DNA from: an uncultured Candidatus Altimarinota bacterium
Lineage (GTDB): Bacteria > Patescibacteriota > Gracilibacteria > BD1-5 > UBA6164
DNA length: 64,000 nt
Assembly (NCBI GenBank): GCA_938015455.1
Contig: CALLPL010000021.1
Location: 1-64,000 of the forward strand
Reading direction: 5' to 3'
Both the position numbers and the translations under genes were made by a program. Within the stretch, counting starts at the first letter, position 1, and the number at the start of each line of letters is the position of its first letter. Under the pieces are notes generated by a model, which saw only the letters and a program-made list of their open reading frames with translations, ran no database searches and had not been told where the DNA came from. Positions 42,902-55,649 of this stretch are shown piece by piece.

Positions 42902-45210
42902 TATTCAATCTCTTTCTTTGGGATACTATAATATTCTAATAATCCTTTAGTAACTTCTGAGAATAAAAAAGCAGAAGTCTCTCATCAGAACTCACTTGTT
43001 CTTGGTCTATCCAGTTTCACTACTACAACAAACTGTGGATCCTCGGCCGGAGCATATCCAGCAAATGACGCGTAGGTAGATGCTACTCCTCTTTCATAAT
43101 CACCTCTATAGGCTATTTGTGCAGTTCCCGTCTTTCCTGCTACGCTATAACCTGGGACAGCTCCATTTTTTGCGACACCCGTATCAACTCACGAAACAAG
43201 CATCTTTGTTACTATTTGTGAGGTCACTTCTTTGAGAACTCGTCTTACAGCTTGTGGCTTATAAATAATTTCTTGCCCGTCAGTAAAACTAATAGTATCA
43301 ACAATGTAGGGCTTCATATATACTCCACCATTCGCTATAACACTATAAGCTGCAGCCATCTGCAATGGAGTAGCCGATACTCATAATCAGAAAGAACTTG
43401 TGAGGAGCCTAGATGTTGGCCATTTTTCGTATGGATCCATCTTAGATGATACTTCTCATTTAAGAGTAATACCTGTTTTTTCATCAAATCAGAAATCAAC
43501 GAGATACTTGTGAAATAAAGCTTTTCCTATTCTCTGCGCTATACGTATCATTCATACATTACAAGAATAACTGAGTGCATGAGCAAAACTATTGTATCAA
43601 AGACAAGCACTCGATACATTTTTTATAGTAAATCTGTCTATAGTCACCTCTCACGTATCGTTATACATGTCATAAGCCTGAATTTCTCATGAATCTATAC
43701 CAATTGCTACGGTTATAGCTTTCATAATACTTCCAGGTTCATAGATACTTGATATAGCTTCGTTTTGGTAAACTCCTGCCCCAAAAGAGTTTTTATACAC
43801 ATACTTTGTAAAATCTGGATTTCCATACTCAGTCCTGAGTGCTTCTCGCAGAAATATTTCTCTCCCATCATAAAAATATTTATCTCATCTCTCAACATCT
43901 TCTATCAGTACACTCTTTCATAAAAGATCGACTGTAGGGTTAGGATAATTGGTAGGAGTAATTCGTTCGAGATCATATACCTCACCTGGGCTATTTGGGT
44001 CATAGCTTGGGTAGTTGGCAAGTGATAAAATCTTTCCTGTTTTTGGTTGCATTACTACTATGGTTCATTTATTTGCTCTATACTTTTTTACCCCCGCTTC
44101 GAGTATTTCTTCAACTTTCTTTTGTACATTTCGATCAATAGTTGTTTGTATATCTGCTCCTTCAAGGGCTCCTGCATCTTCATTTCAAAAAGAAATTGGC
44201 TCAATTGTCCTCCCTCTGATATCTTTTTTTCAAATTTGTTCTCAGGGATTCCCACGAAGTATATCATCAAAATAGCCCTCTAGACCATACCTCCCTGTAC
44301 CACTATTATCAATAAATCCTACTATCTGTGATCCAACACTTCTCTCGGGGTAGATTCTTTGGGCATGGGGAGTAAGTATTATAAATCAACCGATGGAGTC
44401 AGCCTTGTCAGTTGAAATTTGCGATTCGTCTCGAATATATTGTTCGATCTCATCCGATCATAAGAGAGAGAGTTTGTTATATATAGGAATATAACGTAAG
44501 TCTCTACTACGAACCTTAAAATCAATATCTTTATATACTCAGCCAAAAAGCTCTATATACTTATTTACAAAAAGTTCTTTCTGCTTCAATTCTTCTGGGT
44601 TGACATAGAGACCGTTAATACCTGGATATACTCATGGTATATTCCATTCGAGGACTGTTTTTTCTTGTTCAGGAGATATATCAGCAAGGAGTTTTACACT
44701 GGTCACCTTTGTTTTTGAGATTTTTTGCTGAAGACGTTTTAATATTCTTCCTTTAAGATATTCTTCATTTGCCTCAAAGTCACCTATTTCTAATACTTTA
44801 AGAAAACGAAGCATATCATCATAACAATCAGAATTATCCTTGAGATAGCACATCTCCTTATAGAGGATATCTGTAAGGAATAATATTAGTTTTTCCTTAT
44901 TTCATTCAATTTGTGGATCAATTGCTAAGTCGTTAAGATCAACAGATGTCGATAACACGGTACCATCACTCATCGTTTCACTCTTATCTGTATAGATTGT
45001 ACCTCTAGTAACAGGAACCTCTACCTCTCAAACCTGTTGATTGTAGGCAAGTTTCTCATAAAAATCATAATTTGAAACCGTATAAGAAAATGTTTCCCAA
45101 ACAATAGCAAAGAAAAAAAGAAAGAAAAACGCAAATACAAAGTATTCTCGTGGGTATCTCTCAAGTATCTCAAAAAATGTTTTAGTCTGAGTTTTTTTTC
45201 GTGGGTTCAT
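42901..45210 (-). CDS. Class B penicillin-binding protein (FtsI/PBP2-type transpeptidase)
   Basis: This 769-residue protein has a short cytoplasmic N-terminus, one membrane helix (about residues 23-45, FAFFFLFFFAIVWETF), a PBP dimer/pedestal domain starting near VTRGTIYTD, and a transpeptidase domain with the nucleophile serine in EPGSIMKAI (SxxK), a SxN motif in SYSCNVG and KTGTAQ. It crosslinks peptidoglycan in division or elongation. No PASTA domains are seen. It is about 150 residues longer than E. coli FtsI, mostly through insertions before the transpeptidase domain. It is followed on the same strand, upstream, by the lytic transglycosylase gene. Confidence 0.92.
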
Positions 45211-45271
45211 ATAAAAATCTCTCCAAATGTGTATGAAAAGATTGTACAGATTTTTAGTTTTTTATAAAGAG

Positions 45272-46798
45272 CTATTTATTTTTTTCTAACTCTTTTATCT
45301 TATCTAAAGTTCATGCTCATGGCATTCCATCTATGGGGCTAAGAGAATTTGTTTTTTGAAAGTTCATTACTAATTTTGCTAATTCAATATCATTTTTTTG
45401 TCCTCATCAAAAATATTCTACTAATTCTCATTTAGCGTCAGAAGGAACTCTCCTATGTATCCAGTTTGCTGCTTTTCTAATTTTAGCTCTTGAGAATCCA
45501 TCATTAATATCATCTCATACAAAATCTTTGTTCCCATCTTGTAGCTCTCATATATAGTTTAATGTAATCCTCTTATAATCTACTCTCTCTTCATTTCATG
45601 TTCTTGTGTCAATCCTTGAGTTTCCGTTGTAATTATATAAAGATTGACCCAGGTTTCATCACGAAATATTATGAAACACATGGCTAAAATAAATAGCTCA
45701 TACAATCATATTTAGCTTATGATTGAAATGACTATTGTCATCTTTTAGAAAAACCATGAGTTTCTCAATGTCACTTTGAATTTGTGGTATATCTTCTGAT
45801 TCTTGAATATTCTTCAGAGATCTTTTTATTTCATTCGGGATACTATTATCGTTGCTTAAAAGATCATTGAAATCAATCTTTCTAAAAATAGCTTGGTATT
45901 CAAGAACTTTAATTGAATCTTGTTTTTTTCCTTCTCATGTGTCTCATCTCATGTCCTGAAATGGATTATATGTAAGTGCCATTAAACCTTTTGATCAAGA
46001 AGAATTAAATAAGTTTGCTCAATATGTAGATTCTTTCCTTACAATTGCTTGAATAACTTTTCCAGGAAGTCCAACGTATCATTCTAACTTTTCTGTGAAC
46101 TCACCGTATTTTTCCTCAAATATTTTTTCTCATTCCTTATAGTTGTGTCATTCGTATAATACAGTATCATTTTCCAAAACAGTTTCTTCTGAAGGTTCTC
46201 CATCTCAAGGAGCTACATTATCTGGAAGAATCTCGTCTTTAATTTCACTTACTTGGGGAAGTTTCTCTTCATCTGCTTTTATGTCTTTTGCTTCCTCTTG
46301 AGTAGCTCAAAACTCAGTTCTCACTAAATCATAGTTTTTCAATATAGCCTTAAAAGTGTTTGGTCAGAAGTATCCATCAGGCTTTGCTCAAACTTTTCTT
46401 TGAATATTTTTTCTCTCTGAGGGAGACATTTTCTTAAAGTTTTCTTCTATTTCTACTAAATTCTTCATTGGTATACCTTCACTCATCTCAGACCTAAATA
46501 GTAGGTACTTTGTTGAAGTTCCAGGTCAAAAAATACCATCTACATTGCTTCAACTATATCATAGAATATTCTGTAATACTTTTACATTATTTTTTCCAAT
46601 TCATAGCGCTTCCTGAGTTACTTCAATATAATCCTGAAGTTTCTGTAAACCTGAGCAAGTTTCTTCTTGAACTTCGCTCTTTTCACATTCATATTCTCAG
46701 ATTAGTTCTTCCTGCTCTTTAGTTGAAAGTTCCCCATCTTTTGACTTGTTATAAACGCTTCTTGCTATTTCTTGAAAATTTTGATCTTCTACTCACAT
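45272..46798 (-). CDS. Lytic transglycosylase with three peptidoglycan-binding-like modules
   Basis: This is a 508-residue protein. Three turns of the PG_binding_1 type are visible: VDGIFGPGT (about residue 90), PDGYFGPNT (about 145) and IDGMPGAGT (near the C-terminus). The middle has an SLT-like catalytic region, VGLPGKVIQAIVRKESTYG, where the Glu of KES is the expected acid, followed by NLFNSSGSKGLMAL. It cleaves glycan strands of peptidoglycan. No signal peptide is apparent: the start MGVEDQNFQEIAR is charged. Its transport route or a missed upstream start is unclear. It is adjacent to the PBP gene on the same strand. Confidence 0.78.
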
Positions 46799-46883
46799 AT
46801 TCTTTTATTCGCTAAGATTTATACTATTAGCATAACATATTCTACCCTTACTTACAAAAATCCAGGCTTTTTAAAGCTTTCTC

Positions 46884-46911
46884 TTGCAAAAAAAAAAGCT
46901 TCCCCTATAAT
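46884..46911 (+). promoter_or_regulatory. rpsO promoter
   Basis: TTGCAA (46884-46889), 16 bp, TATAAT (46906-46911). The predicted start leaves a 5' leader of some 60 bases. Both hexamers are near consensus, making this one of the clearest promoters in the window. Confidence 0.65.
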
Positions 46912-46975
46912 CTCCCTTATAATTTACTAGCGTATTTTCTGGTTTATTACTTTTATTTTTTAAGAATACACAACA

Positions 46976-47245
46976 ATGGCTGTTACAAAAGACGACAAGC
47001 AAAAGCTTGTAAAGAAGTTTGGTGCTTGAGATGGTGATACTGGTTCTGCTGAAGTTCAAATAGCAATACTCACTTCAGAGATAGAAAATCTTAAACTCCA
47101 CCTAGCGACTCATAAAAAAGATAACCACTCACGAAGAGGAATCATGCTTATGGTTGCAAAAAGAAGAAAAATGCTTGCATACCTGAAGAGAAAAGATCCA
47201 GCAAAATATGAAAAAACTATTGCAGCTCTTGATATCAGAAAGTAA
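46976..47245 (+). CDS. rpsO: 30S ribosomal protein S15
   Basis: This 89-residue protein has the normal S15 length. The conserved [14 protein letters not shown] helix start, [10 protein letters not shown] and the closing KRRKMLAYL region are present. It binds 16S rRNA and nucleates the platform. Glycines are mostly GGT/GGA with one UGA (GAGDGD), in line with an abundant protein. A strong terminator follows. Confidence 0.98.
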
Positions 47246-47257
47246 AAACACATAACT

Positions 47258-47290
47258 AAAATCCTTCCATATAACTGGAAGGATTTTTTT
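47258..47290 (+). terminator. Terminator of rpsO
   Basis: AAATCCTTCC and GGAAGGATTT pair around ATATAACT, with T7 after. The T-run reaches the stop codon of the convergent rel gene. Confidence 0.9.
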
Positions 47291-49517
47291 ATTCATAGTG
47301 TTTGATTTGCTGTATCCTATGAGATACTAACGATTTTCAAAGCAAAAACTGTACTCTCTCTATAAATCTATCTACTATAAGATAGTTGTAATCATGTATC
47401 TCAAGACTCATAACCAGCATAGTTTGACTTGGAGATATCTTTTTACTATGAAGCTCATCTATATTTATTTCCATTTGAAATAAAGTCTCTGAGATTATTT
47501 TCATTATTCCTATTTTATTCTCAAGAGTGAGTGAAAGTTTAAACACAGACAGTGACTCCTTTCATTTAACATAAGCATTCATGAGTCTTTCTTTGTTAAC
47601 CCCCTTTAAGACTGGACAATCCCTCCCATGAATCGTAAAGTGTCATCTTGAATTAATATGAGCTACTATCTGATCTGGTAGATTCTTTTTTGAACAGATC
47701 TTACAGCTTCTATATTCGATATTTTCTTCCCCTCAAATGATTATTTCCAGATTTAATTTCTCTTGAACATCGCTTCACTCTATATTTTGAGAATCCTCTA
47801 CTGTTTTATTTTTTGGCTCATAACGAATGTTTAATTCTTTGAGAATTCTACGTATCAGAGAGGCTGGAGTAATACTGAAGTTTCATATCTGTTCAAGTAG
47901 TTGCCATCTCTCTTCAGTGTTGAATTCCCTCCCATCAATAACCTTTAGAACCGTCATGTCTTTATCAAAAGCCTGAAGTCAAGATTTCTCAAGATAGCGA
48001 TTCATGATCTCCTTTCATCTCTCTCTGTGGGTTTCTTTATCTCATTTTCGAAGATAGGCTTTTATATTATTCTTAGCCTTAATAGTCTTTACATACCCAA
48101 GCCAAAAAGGACTCGGTTTTCTATTTTTATCTATAATCACTTCGATAATATCTCCATTTTTAAGCTCTTTATCTAATGGGTGAACACTTCCATTTACCTT
48201 TGCAATAGTAATATGGTCTCAGAGATCCGTATGTACATGATATGCAAAGTCTATTGGAGTGGATCATTTTGGAAGATTAATTAAATCTCCATTTGGGGTA
48301 AATACAAAAATTCTATCCTTGAACGTATCTATTTTGAGCGACTGCATTAAATCATTATTCCCTACTGTATCCATCATTTCTTTAAGATCTCCTACCCAAG
48401 AAACCTCTTTAGAGATTTTACTCCCTTTTTCTTTATATTCAAAATGAGCTGCAACACCAATTTCTGCTCTCTTATGCATATCCTCAGTACGGATTTGTAT
48501 CTCTGTTGGCTGTTTTGTGAATTTCTTTAAAAATCCTACAACGGTAGTATGTAAGCTCTGATATCCATTTGGTTTTGGAAGAGCGATATAATCTTTGAAC
48601 CTATAAGGGAGCGTATGCCATGTACTATGAATCTCTCATAACACTCTATAGCAATCTGCTATACTTGGTACAACTACTCGAATTCCATATATATCATACA
48701 GGTCTCTTGGATGTTCAAACCCTTTTCGCTGCATCTTCTTATAGATAGAATAAGGAGATTTAACACGAAAATCTACTTTATGAGCAATATCAATATGGGA
48801 TAAGAGTTTTTGTATTTCTAGAATAGCTGAATTCTTGAAGTCATTTTGTGACTCTTCAAGATCTTTTAAATCATTTACCAGTTTTTTGTATTCCTGTGTA
48901 TGTAAAATCTTAAAACACTCTTCCTCTAAAGCATTCTTCATGTTATAGAGACCAAGTCTTGCTGCTATAGGGACATAGATATTTAATGTTTCTAGTGCTA
49001 TTCGTTCTCTTTTATCAGGTTTTGGGTGATGGTGTAAGGTCTGCATATTATGCTGCCTATCAGAGAGTTTTATAAATATCACCCTCAGATCATCAGCCAT
49101 GGCAATAAACATCTTCCTGAGACTCCCTATGGCTCGTTCTTCTCCTCTGTATTTCACTTTTTCAAGTTTTGACATGCCATTACAAAGATCTGCTACATCA
49201 TGACCAAATGCTTGCTCTATATCATCATAGGTATAAATAGTATCCTCAATAACATCATGGAGTAAGCATGCTTGTATAGTAGCAATATCAGGACTCAGAG
49301 ATAAAAGAATCTCCGTAGCTGCAACCGTATGAGAAATATATGGCTCCCCTGAAAGTCTGGAGTCTTTTTTATGAGCCTGTTTTGCAAATTCATAGGCTAA
49401 AAAAATATGCTCTTTGATAACATTAGCTTCACTATCTCACATATATGCCTGAGCACGTGAAACAATAGCTTCTACTTGAGCGTCTATTTCACTAATATAT
49501 TCTTCGTAGCTCTTCAT
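47289..49517 (-). CDS. rel: Bifunctional (p)ppGpp synthetase/hydrolase (RelA/SpoT homologue)
   Basis: This 742-residue protein has an N-terminal HD hydrolase domain: SHTVAATEIL, LLHDVIEDT, and KLSDRQHNMQTL. The synthetase domain has YRGEERAIGSLRKM and DLYDIYGIRVVV with the catalytic acidic region. A TGS domain (DRIFVFTPNGDLINLPK) and a C-terminal ACT-like segment (LENKIGIMKIIS) follow. Both active sites look intact, which indicates a Rel-type stringent-response enzyme. The frame continues 16 codons beyond an in-frame UGA to TAA at 47289. It follows the methyltransferase gene by 9 bp. Confidence 0.94.
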
Positions 49518-49526
49518 ATAATATAG

Positions 49527-50180
49527 TTATTTCTCTAGTATAGTAAGGCTATTTCGCCCAGTGTCAAAGATACGATTCTCTAAGACATTGAATCAAATTT
49601 CATGAGCAAGTTCTCATAGTTCCTCTAGAGAAAAACTATGATAATAACGAAAATGCTCTCCTATCTTTATTTTATAGTCAAATGATCCATATTTATTCTC
49701 ACTCTCTCATATCTGAGATTTTTTATACTTCTCTCTATTTTCTCAAGTATGCAAAGACCAGTTTGTCATATATACTCTAGCTCATGAGCTAAGTTTATTT
49801 TTCATTTCCTTAAGAGTTTGTAGTCTCTGTTCATAACTTTCAAGATGATGAAAGCCCGCAATGCAAAATATATTTTCATATAATTCACTTCATAGACTCT
49901 GTCAAAAACTTCTCATATCTCAAAGCAAAAAATTTTGTTCTGGATAGGCCTCTTTTGCTTCATTTATAAGCCCCTGAGAAATATCTATTCAAAGATAGGT
50001 AGCCGGGGAAGCTCAAAAAAATTTATTATATTCTCATAGCAAACGGCCACTCCCACAAGCAAGATCCAAAATACTCGCTCCTTTTTTCATTATTCCAAAA
50101 CAATATTCGAGCTCAGGCCAGGACATATCTTTTCTAGACTGAGCAAATGTTTTCGCATATTTGTTATAATCAACTGGCAT
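49527..50180 (-). CDS. SAM-dependent methyltransferase, Trm9/ALKBH8-like
   Basis: This is a 217-residue class I methyltransferase: motif I is LDLACGSGRLLG, followed by DISQGLI and a YENIFCIAGFHHLES motif IV. The C-terminal region with HFRYYHSFSLEELGEL is like Trm9-type enzymes, which modify wobble uridine of tRNA. It is located directly behind argS (3 bp), so a tRNA-modifying role fits. The substrate is inferred. Confidence 0.7.
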
Positions 50181-50183
50181 ATG

Positions 50184-51947
50184 TTACATTTTTTCAGGCA
50201 TATCTATTCCAAGCGCATTCATTGCCTCTTTGAGAATATATACATATTTCTGAAGCGTCAGGAGCTTGAAGTCCTTATACTCTTCCCTACTCTCTCCGAG
50301 GATACTTTCATTGTTATAGAGCGTATTAAAACTTCTTGCAAGTTCATAGCAATATCCTGCAAGTATATGAGGATGAGCCTCCTCTGCTGTTTGCTGGAGG
50401 TATTTATTGTATTCCTTGAGTTTGAGTATGAGTTCCTTGAGTTCAGAAGATATCTCGATTTTTTCTTTTCCAATATTCAGCTCGGGAGTTACTTCAGAAA
50501 GAATGTTCTTCGCGCGAACATAGGAGTACTGAATATATGGTCCACTATTCCCCTCAAAGCTCATAAATTCATCCCAATCAAATACTACATCTGACTCTCT
50601 GGTCTTTTTGAGGTAGCCATAATTTATAGCTCCTAGACCGATTATCTTTGCAAGTTCCTCGAGCTCTTGTCCTACTATATCATCACGTTTTTCCTGAATA
50701 ATTTTTTTTGCTCTTTCTTCAGCTTCATTTAAAAGTAAATTAAGCTTAATAATTTTTCACTTCCTCGTAGACATAGCTCAATCTTTGAGAGTTATAAAGC
50801 CATTATATGCATGGATAAGTTGAGTATCTACTTTAGCTTCTCTCTTCATCCATCAAGCCTGCTTTGCAATATAAAAAGCCTGTCTAAAGTGCAGCTGTTG
50901 ACGCATATCATTGCAATAAATTATTTTCTCTGGAGCCCAGCTTCCCATGCGATATTTGATACAAGCAAGGTCACTCGCAAGATACCCATGAGTTCCATCT
51001 CGCTTCTGGAGAATACATGATGGCATTTTTGTCGTTTCTGGAAACTCTACTCCCACTGATCCATCCTCATTTTGAGTAGCTATTTTTTTTTCTACAAGCT
51101 CCTTTACTACATCCTTCATTGAGTATTCAAGATCTGGATAATCTCACAGTTTCGGGAGACCTATCCCTTCAAAGAAACTCTCTCAAATGTTATAGTCAGG
51201 TTCTACTCATAAACGAGTAAGTTGAATATCCATCGCTTCAATAGAGTAACCCGTAAATTGTTTCCAGAGTTCAACCATTTCTCTATCCCCTTGAGATAAT
51301 TTCTTAAAAGTATTTCGAAACTCTTCATCCAATTCAGGTCTTTTTTCTGCTTCACTTGTAATCTTCACATAAAGTTCAAAAAGATGCTCCACAGCATCAG
51401 AATGAAGCTTTCCCTCTGAACCAAATTCTTGATAGGCTCTAATAAGCTTTCAAAATATAATTCCCCAATCTCCAATATGCGTGTCTCAAAGGCTTTTATA
51501 TCAAAGTTTTTTGTATACATTAATAATTGCTTGTCATTGAGTTGGAGTACACATATGTCCTATGTGCAAAGGTTTTCCCACATTCGCTCCGATATAGTCT
51601 ATAATAATAGTCTCATCTTTTTGCTCAACTCGCTCTGGAGTCTGAAGAAAAGCCAAAAAATCATCAAAATATGAATCTCCTGAAATAAAAATATTCAAAT
51701 ATGGACCATCTGCGATTACTCTCTCTATATTTTTTTTATTTAGATCAGTGTTAATTATAAGTTCAAGATCAGTAGCAATTGTTGCAGGAGACTTTTTAAG
51801 ATCCCGAGCAAGAGAAAAACAGCCAAAGGCAAAATCTCCCATATTCTTCTTCGGTGGAAGAGTCAGCTCTATTTGCATATCACTTATGCCAAAGTGCTTT
51901 ATAAGAATACCTAATAAATATTCACCTATTTCTATTTTCATATACAT
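50184..51947 (-). CDS. argS: Arginyl-tRNA synthetase
   Basis: This 587-residue class I enzyme has an N-terminal tRNA-recognition domain (MKIEIGEYLLGILI), then GANVGKPLHIGHM with HIGH, a MSTRKGKI loop where the KMSKS lysine is displaced as is typical for ArgRS, and the C-terminal all-helical DALR anticodon-binding domain beginning FEGNSGPYIQYSYVRA. ATG at 51947 or 51941 could be used. It heads a minus-strand run with the Trm9-like gene and rel. Confidence 0.95.
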
Positions 51948-52111
51948 AATTAAAAATAACTTCTCTAGATTATAGCAGGATCATAGGGAGAATCAAATAG
52001 TATTTTCATAGAAATCTATATCAAATAAATTTATTTTTTATAAACGTTTAACAGAACATATATGAAAGAAAACTTGTAAAAATTCAAAAATATTTACAAT
52101 ATATTTAATTA

Positions 52112-53296
52112 ATGTATAAAAATATATTCATGTACGAAGAACTCCTCGAACAAAATATGCGATTTATAAAAGAGCAAAAAATGTATCGCTCTCTGGGTAC
52201 AAAACTCAAAGAGTGTGTAAAGATTTTGAATTCAAACCGTATACTTACTCTCTCAGGTCTTCGTCACACGGGTAAAACGCAACTTGTTCATCTCCTGCTG
52301 GAGAAAACAGGGAGTTTTAACAATTCTTTTTATTTCAATGGAGAGCTTGACCTCATGAGGAGTATTAAAACCCGTGATGATCTCACAATACTCTTTGATC
52401 TCTATGTTCGAATCCAGTGAGTTCCAAAGACTATTATCCTACAAAATATCAACCATATAGATGGAATCAAATCATTTATATCAGATCTTTATAAAACAGA
52501 AAAATATAAAATTCTCCTCGTTTGAAATACTCTGAGAGTCTCATGAGCTCCGAATATTGAGATTTTTCCTCTAAGAATAGACAAAAATAGTATAAATACA
52601 GCTCACTTTTGAGGAATCCCTCAAGTTCGCATCATCCCTGATTCTCATTATAAAAGATTTCTGCTTCAAAGTATTCAGAGTGATATACTCATCCATGAAC
52701 TCCTAGAATCCTTTACTATCAAAAACACCAGTTCCCTGAGAGCCCTTTTGACCTATCTTGCAAGGTCATCATCATACCAATCTCTCAGAGAGATACACCG
52801 AAGCCTCAAAGACCATAGCATAGATATCTCTCTGCTCACTATGATCGACTATATCAATGCAGCTATCAGTACAAAGGTCCTGTCTCGATCTTATCTCCAT
52901 GATATTAAAAACAATAATACCATCACTTCTAAAGCTCAATATTACTTTTGAGACGTATGACTCAGATCAAGTTTTAGTAACTCATTCGACTCAAGATACA
53001 ACCTCATATACCTCGAACTCAAAACTCTCTGATACGAGGTCTCAGGCTGACTCTCAGGCAGATTCCAATTTGCATTCAGAGCACTAAAGTCTAACAGTAT
53101 TCTCTCTATTGCCTTTGAAGACTCTCAGGACAAAAATGAAGTTCGCAAGACAGCTCGAAAGCTCCATAAACTCTCTGACAACTCACACAAGTACGTCATT
53201 GTCCAAAACAAAAACTCCCTCACAATGAGGAAGTTTGTGGAGGAGTCTGTAAAAATCGTAGAACTACAAGAGTTTTTAGAAATTCTAGGAAATTAA
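52112..53296 (+). CDS. AAA-type ATPase of the DUF4143-like/archaeal-ATPase group
   Basis: This is a 394-residue protein. The N-terminal ATPase has Walker A in LSGLRHTGKTQLVHLLL and Walker B-like IILQNINHI, followed by a DEXX-like region. A central winged-helix-type segment (SLREIHRSLKDHSIDISL) and a C-terminal nuclease-like domain with YLELKTLGYEVSG (E-x-K within strands) fit the ATPase plus DUF4143 group. That group has no clear general function and is frequent in CPR genomes. A TTGTAA-like promoter precedes it. Its stop is 4 bp from the stop of the convergent membrane protein. Confidence 0.75.
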
Positions 53297-53300
53297 CCCC

Positions 53301-55532
53301 CTAAGGACGATCTGTCAATTCTAGAGATTTTATTATTGCAGCTATTTGATCAGAATCATATAAATCAGTACCATCAGCTTTCTTAAGCTCTTTTAACTTT
53401 CCTGCAATATCAGTTTCTCTATCATTAAACAGTTCTCCTGCTCAAATTTGTGTCTTTATTTGACCTAAACCCGTATCTCATACATCTACTGCACTTGAGC
53501 TTCCTGATCCAGTAAAAGTAACAGCAGTAGTTGGTGCAGTAATATTAAATGTATTTGCTGAAGTTCCTGATGTTGAAGTTTCAGTATTATCTCAAGAACT
53601 TCAATCTTCAGATACAGTTCTTCATTCATGAATAGCTTTTACTTCTTCTGCTATCTTTGCAGAGGTGATTTGCATTCATGTAGCTCATTTTATAATTCCT
53701 GAATACTTTGATTGATCTTTCTCCATGTACTGAAAAACTTCTGCTACCTTTGCTGAACTATTAATATTATCAGCACTTCCTATCTTCTTAGCTCATTCCT
53801 TATCAATTACTTGAAGAAGTTTAAATAATCATTCCCTTGAATCTTCTAGGGAATAAAGTTTATTTGGATCACCTTTCACTGCTTCAAGTATTGATTGTGC
53901 AGCTGCTACTCTCTCATTTGGAGAACTATTTTCTCATTTTGCTTCTAAATTTCTTCTTATTTTTTGTAGCTCTGCAACTGTCTCATTTCATCAAAAGAAT
54001 TTATTTGCCCTATCTGCTGTACTATTAGAAACTTGTCATGTAAGATTTCATCAAATTCTTTGTAAGGATTGCGCACTTTGCATTGTTCATCAAGTAGGAA
54101 TAATAGGCGCATATGTTGGAGCTTTGGCTGCGAGTTCTCAGACGGACTTTCAGAACGCAGCTATTGGTTCAACGATAGAAGATGTTGTTGTTGATGATTT
54201 TAATGCAGACATAACAGCTATCCAAAGTATAACAATACCAAATATTTCGACTATGAGTTTTCATATAGCTGAACCTGTTCAACTAAAGAAGGCATTTGCT
54301 TTATTTTGATCTCCCTTTGCTCAAGTAATCGTAAAGTCTATCCCTCAAAACTCTATTTTTCAATCATTTAGACCTCCCTCTGTATTTGCAACTCCATGAG
54401 CTGTAACAAATATAAAGATAAGCCCAAAAGAAAGTGCTGCGGAAACATATACTGGGACAAGCGCGAGAGATATAAACTCTTTAATACTAAATTTTTTTCA
54501 TTCTCATACTCAATCAGATCACTTTCAAAAGAAATATAGGAGTCCAAATGCTGGAGACATCATCATATATATCCAGAGCCACACTCATCTTACAAAGAGT
54601 GCAAGAAAGAGTGCAACCATAAGCAGGAAGTACACAACTACAAATATCACATCAAAAATAAATTTAAGTCAGAGATCTAGAAGCTTTTCAAACGTCTTTA
54701 TATCTCATTCTCATATTTTATCGAGTCACTCTACTCATAATACCGCATAGGTGTATATGCTTATCACTCAGAAAATACTATTCTTAACTCCATTCTCTTT
54801 ATTATTATAAAACTCACCCAAATCTACATATTTATTACAGGTCATAGCATCTCAAAATAATGCATTATCTGGTGATCCTCAACTTGAGCTAGATCCTCAA
54901 CTTGAGCTAGATCCTCCTCATTTAGGATTTGCTCATAGATGGACCTCAACATCTACACAGATTTGTACTTTATCATTTGTATCCTTAATAATTTGCTTGT
55001 CTTCAAAAACATCATACGGGAGAGTTAAAACTCAAACGGTAAGTATAGCAGTTAGAGAAAGTATGAATTGAACAAAAAACCAAGAGAATGGTACCATAAG
55101 TACCCCAACTATAAACTTCGGGAGAGCCTGCTTTAGTTCCCACGTTCCCTCTCACTTTCAGATGATGTTCATGAATGCTATAGCAATAAGTACTCCTGCA
55201 AATATAAAATACACCACATTAGATATTAATATCCATATTTCTTTGAGGTACTCATGGAGCCCAAAAATAGTCCCATTTGTCCATCCTGGAAAGAGAAAGA
55301 GTGATACAAAAGCTGTTAGTACTCAAAGCAGTGAACTCACTATTTTTAGAAATATATGCAATCACTCTATAAGAGCATTTTTATCCTTATCACCATCTCA
55401 TACTCATCATGAAACTGGACCGTTGGCAAATACTCAATCTCCTAAAATAAAAAAGAGAGTTATAAAAAATGCTCCAAGAAAAAATATTTTTTTGTGTTTT
55501 TGAAAGAAGCAGGCAAGTATATCTATATACAT
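53301..55532 (-). CDS. Large membrane protein, TrbL/VirB6-like, with Gly-Ser linker
   Basis: This is a 743-residue protein. The signal-like N-terminus (FFLGAFFITLFFILGDGVFA) is followed by a total of about eight membrane helices over residues 60-460, including the long FIFDVIFVVVYFLLMVALF cluster. The helices are interrupted by an external loop with a GGSSSS repeat (coded by two 18-bp repeats). A glutamine/alanine-rich coiled region (residues 510-640) and Ser/Thr-rich tail follow. The topology recalls the VirB6/TrbL channel components of type IV secretion, but there is no VirB4/VirD4 in the window. It has dozens of UGA glycines, the highest density here. No promoter identified. Confidence 0.6.
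54874..54909. repeat. Two tandem 18-bp units inside the membrane protein gene
   Basis: The unit GATCCTCAACTTGAGCTA occurs twice in a row (54874-54891 and 54892-54909). On the minus strand it codes repeated Gly/Ser residues in an external loop, so copy number could vary without a frameshift. Confidence 0.85.
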
Positions 55533-55649
55533 AAGATGGGAATCTGGTGAATAAAACTTAATATAACTCTATCATATAAAAAAAGAGCTGGCAACTCTTG
55601 GGCCACAAAAAAAGCACAGATTGCTCTGTACTTTTTAGATGAAAGTGTA

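Noticed and set aside
54874-54909. CRISPR or larger satellite
   Set aside because: Only two 18-bp units, in frame, coding a Gly/Ser linker.
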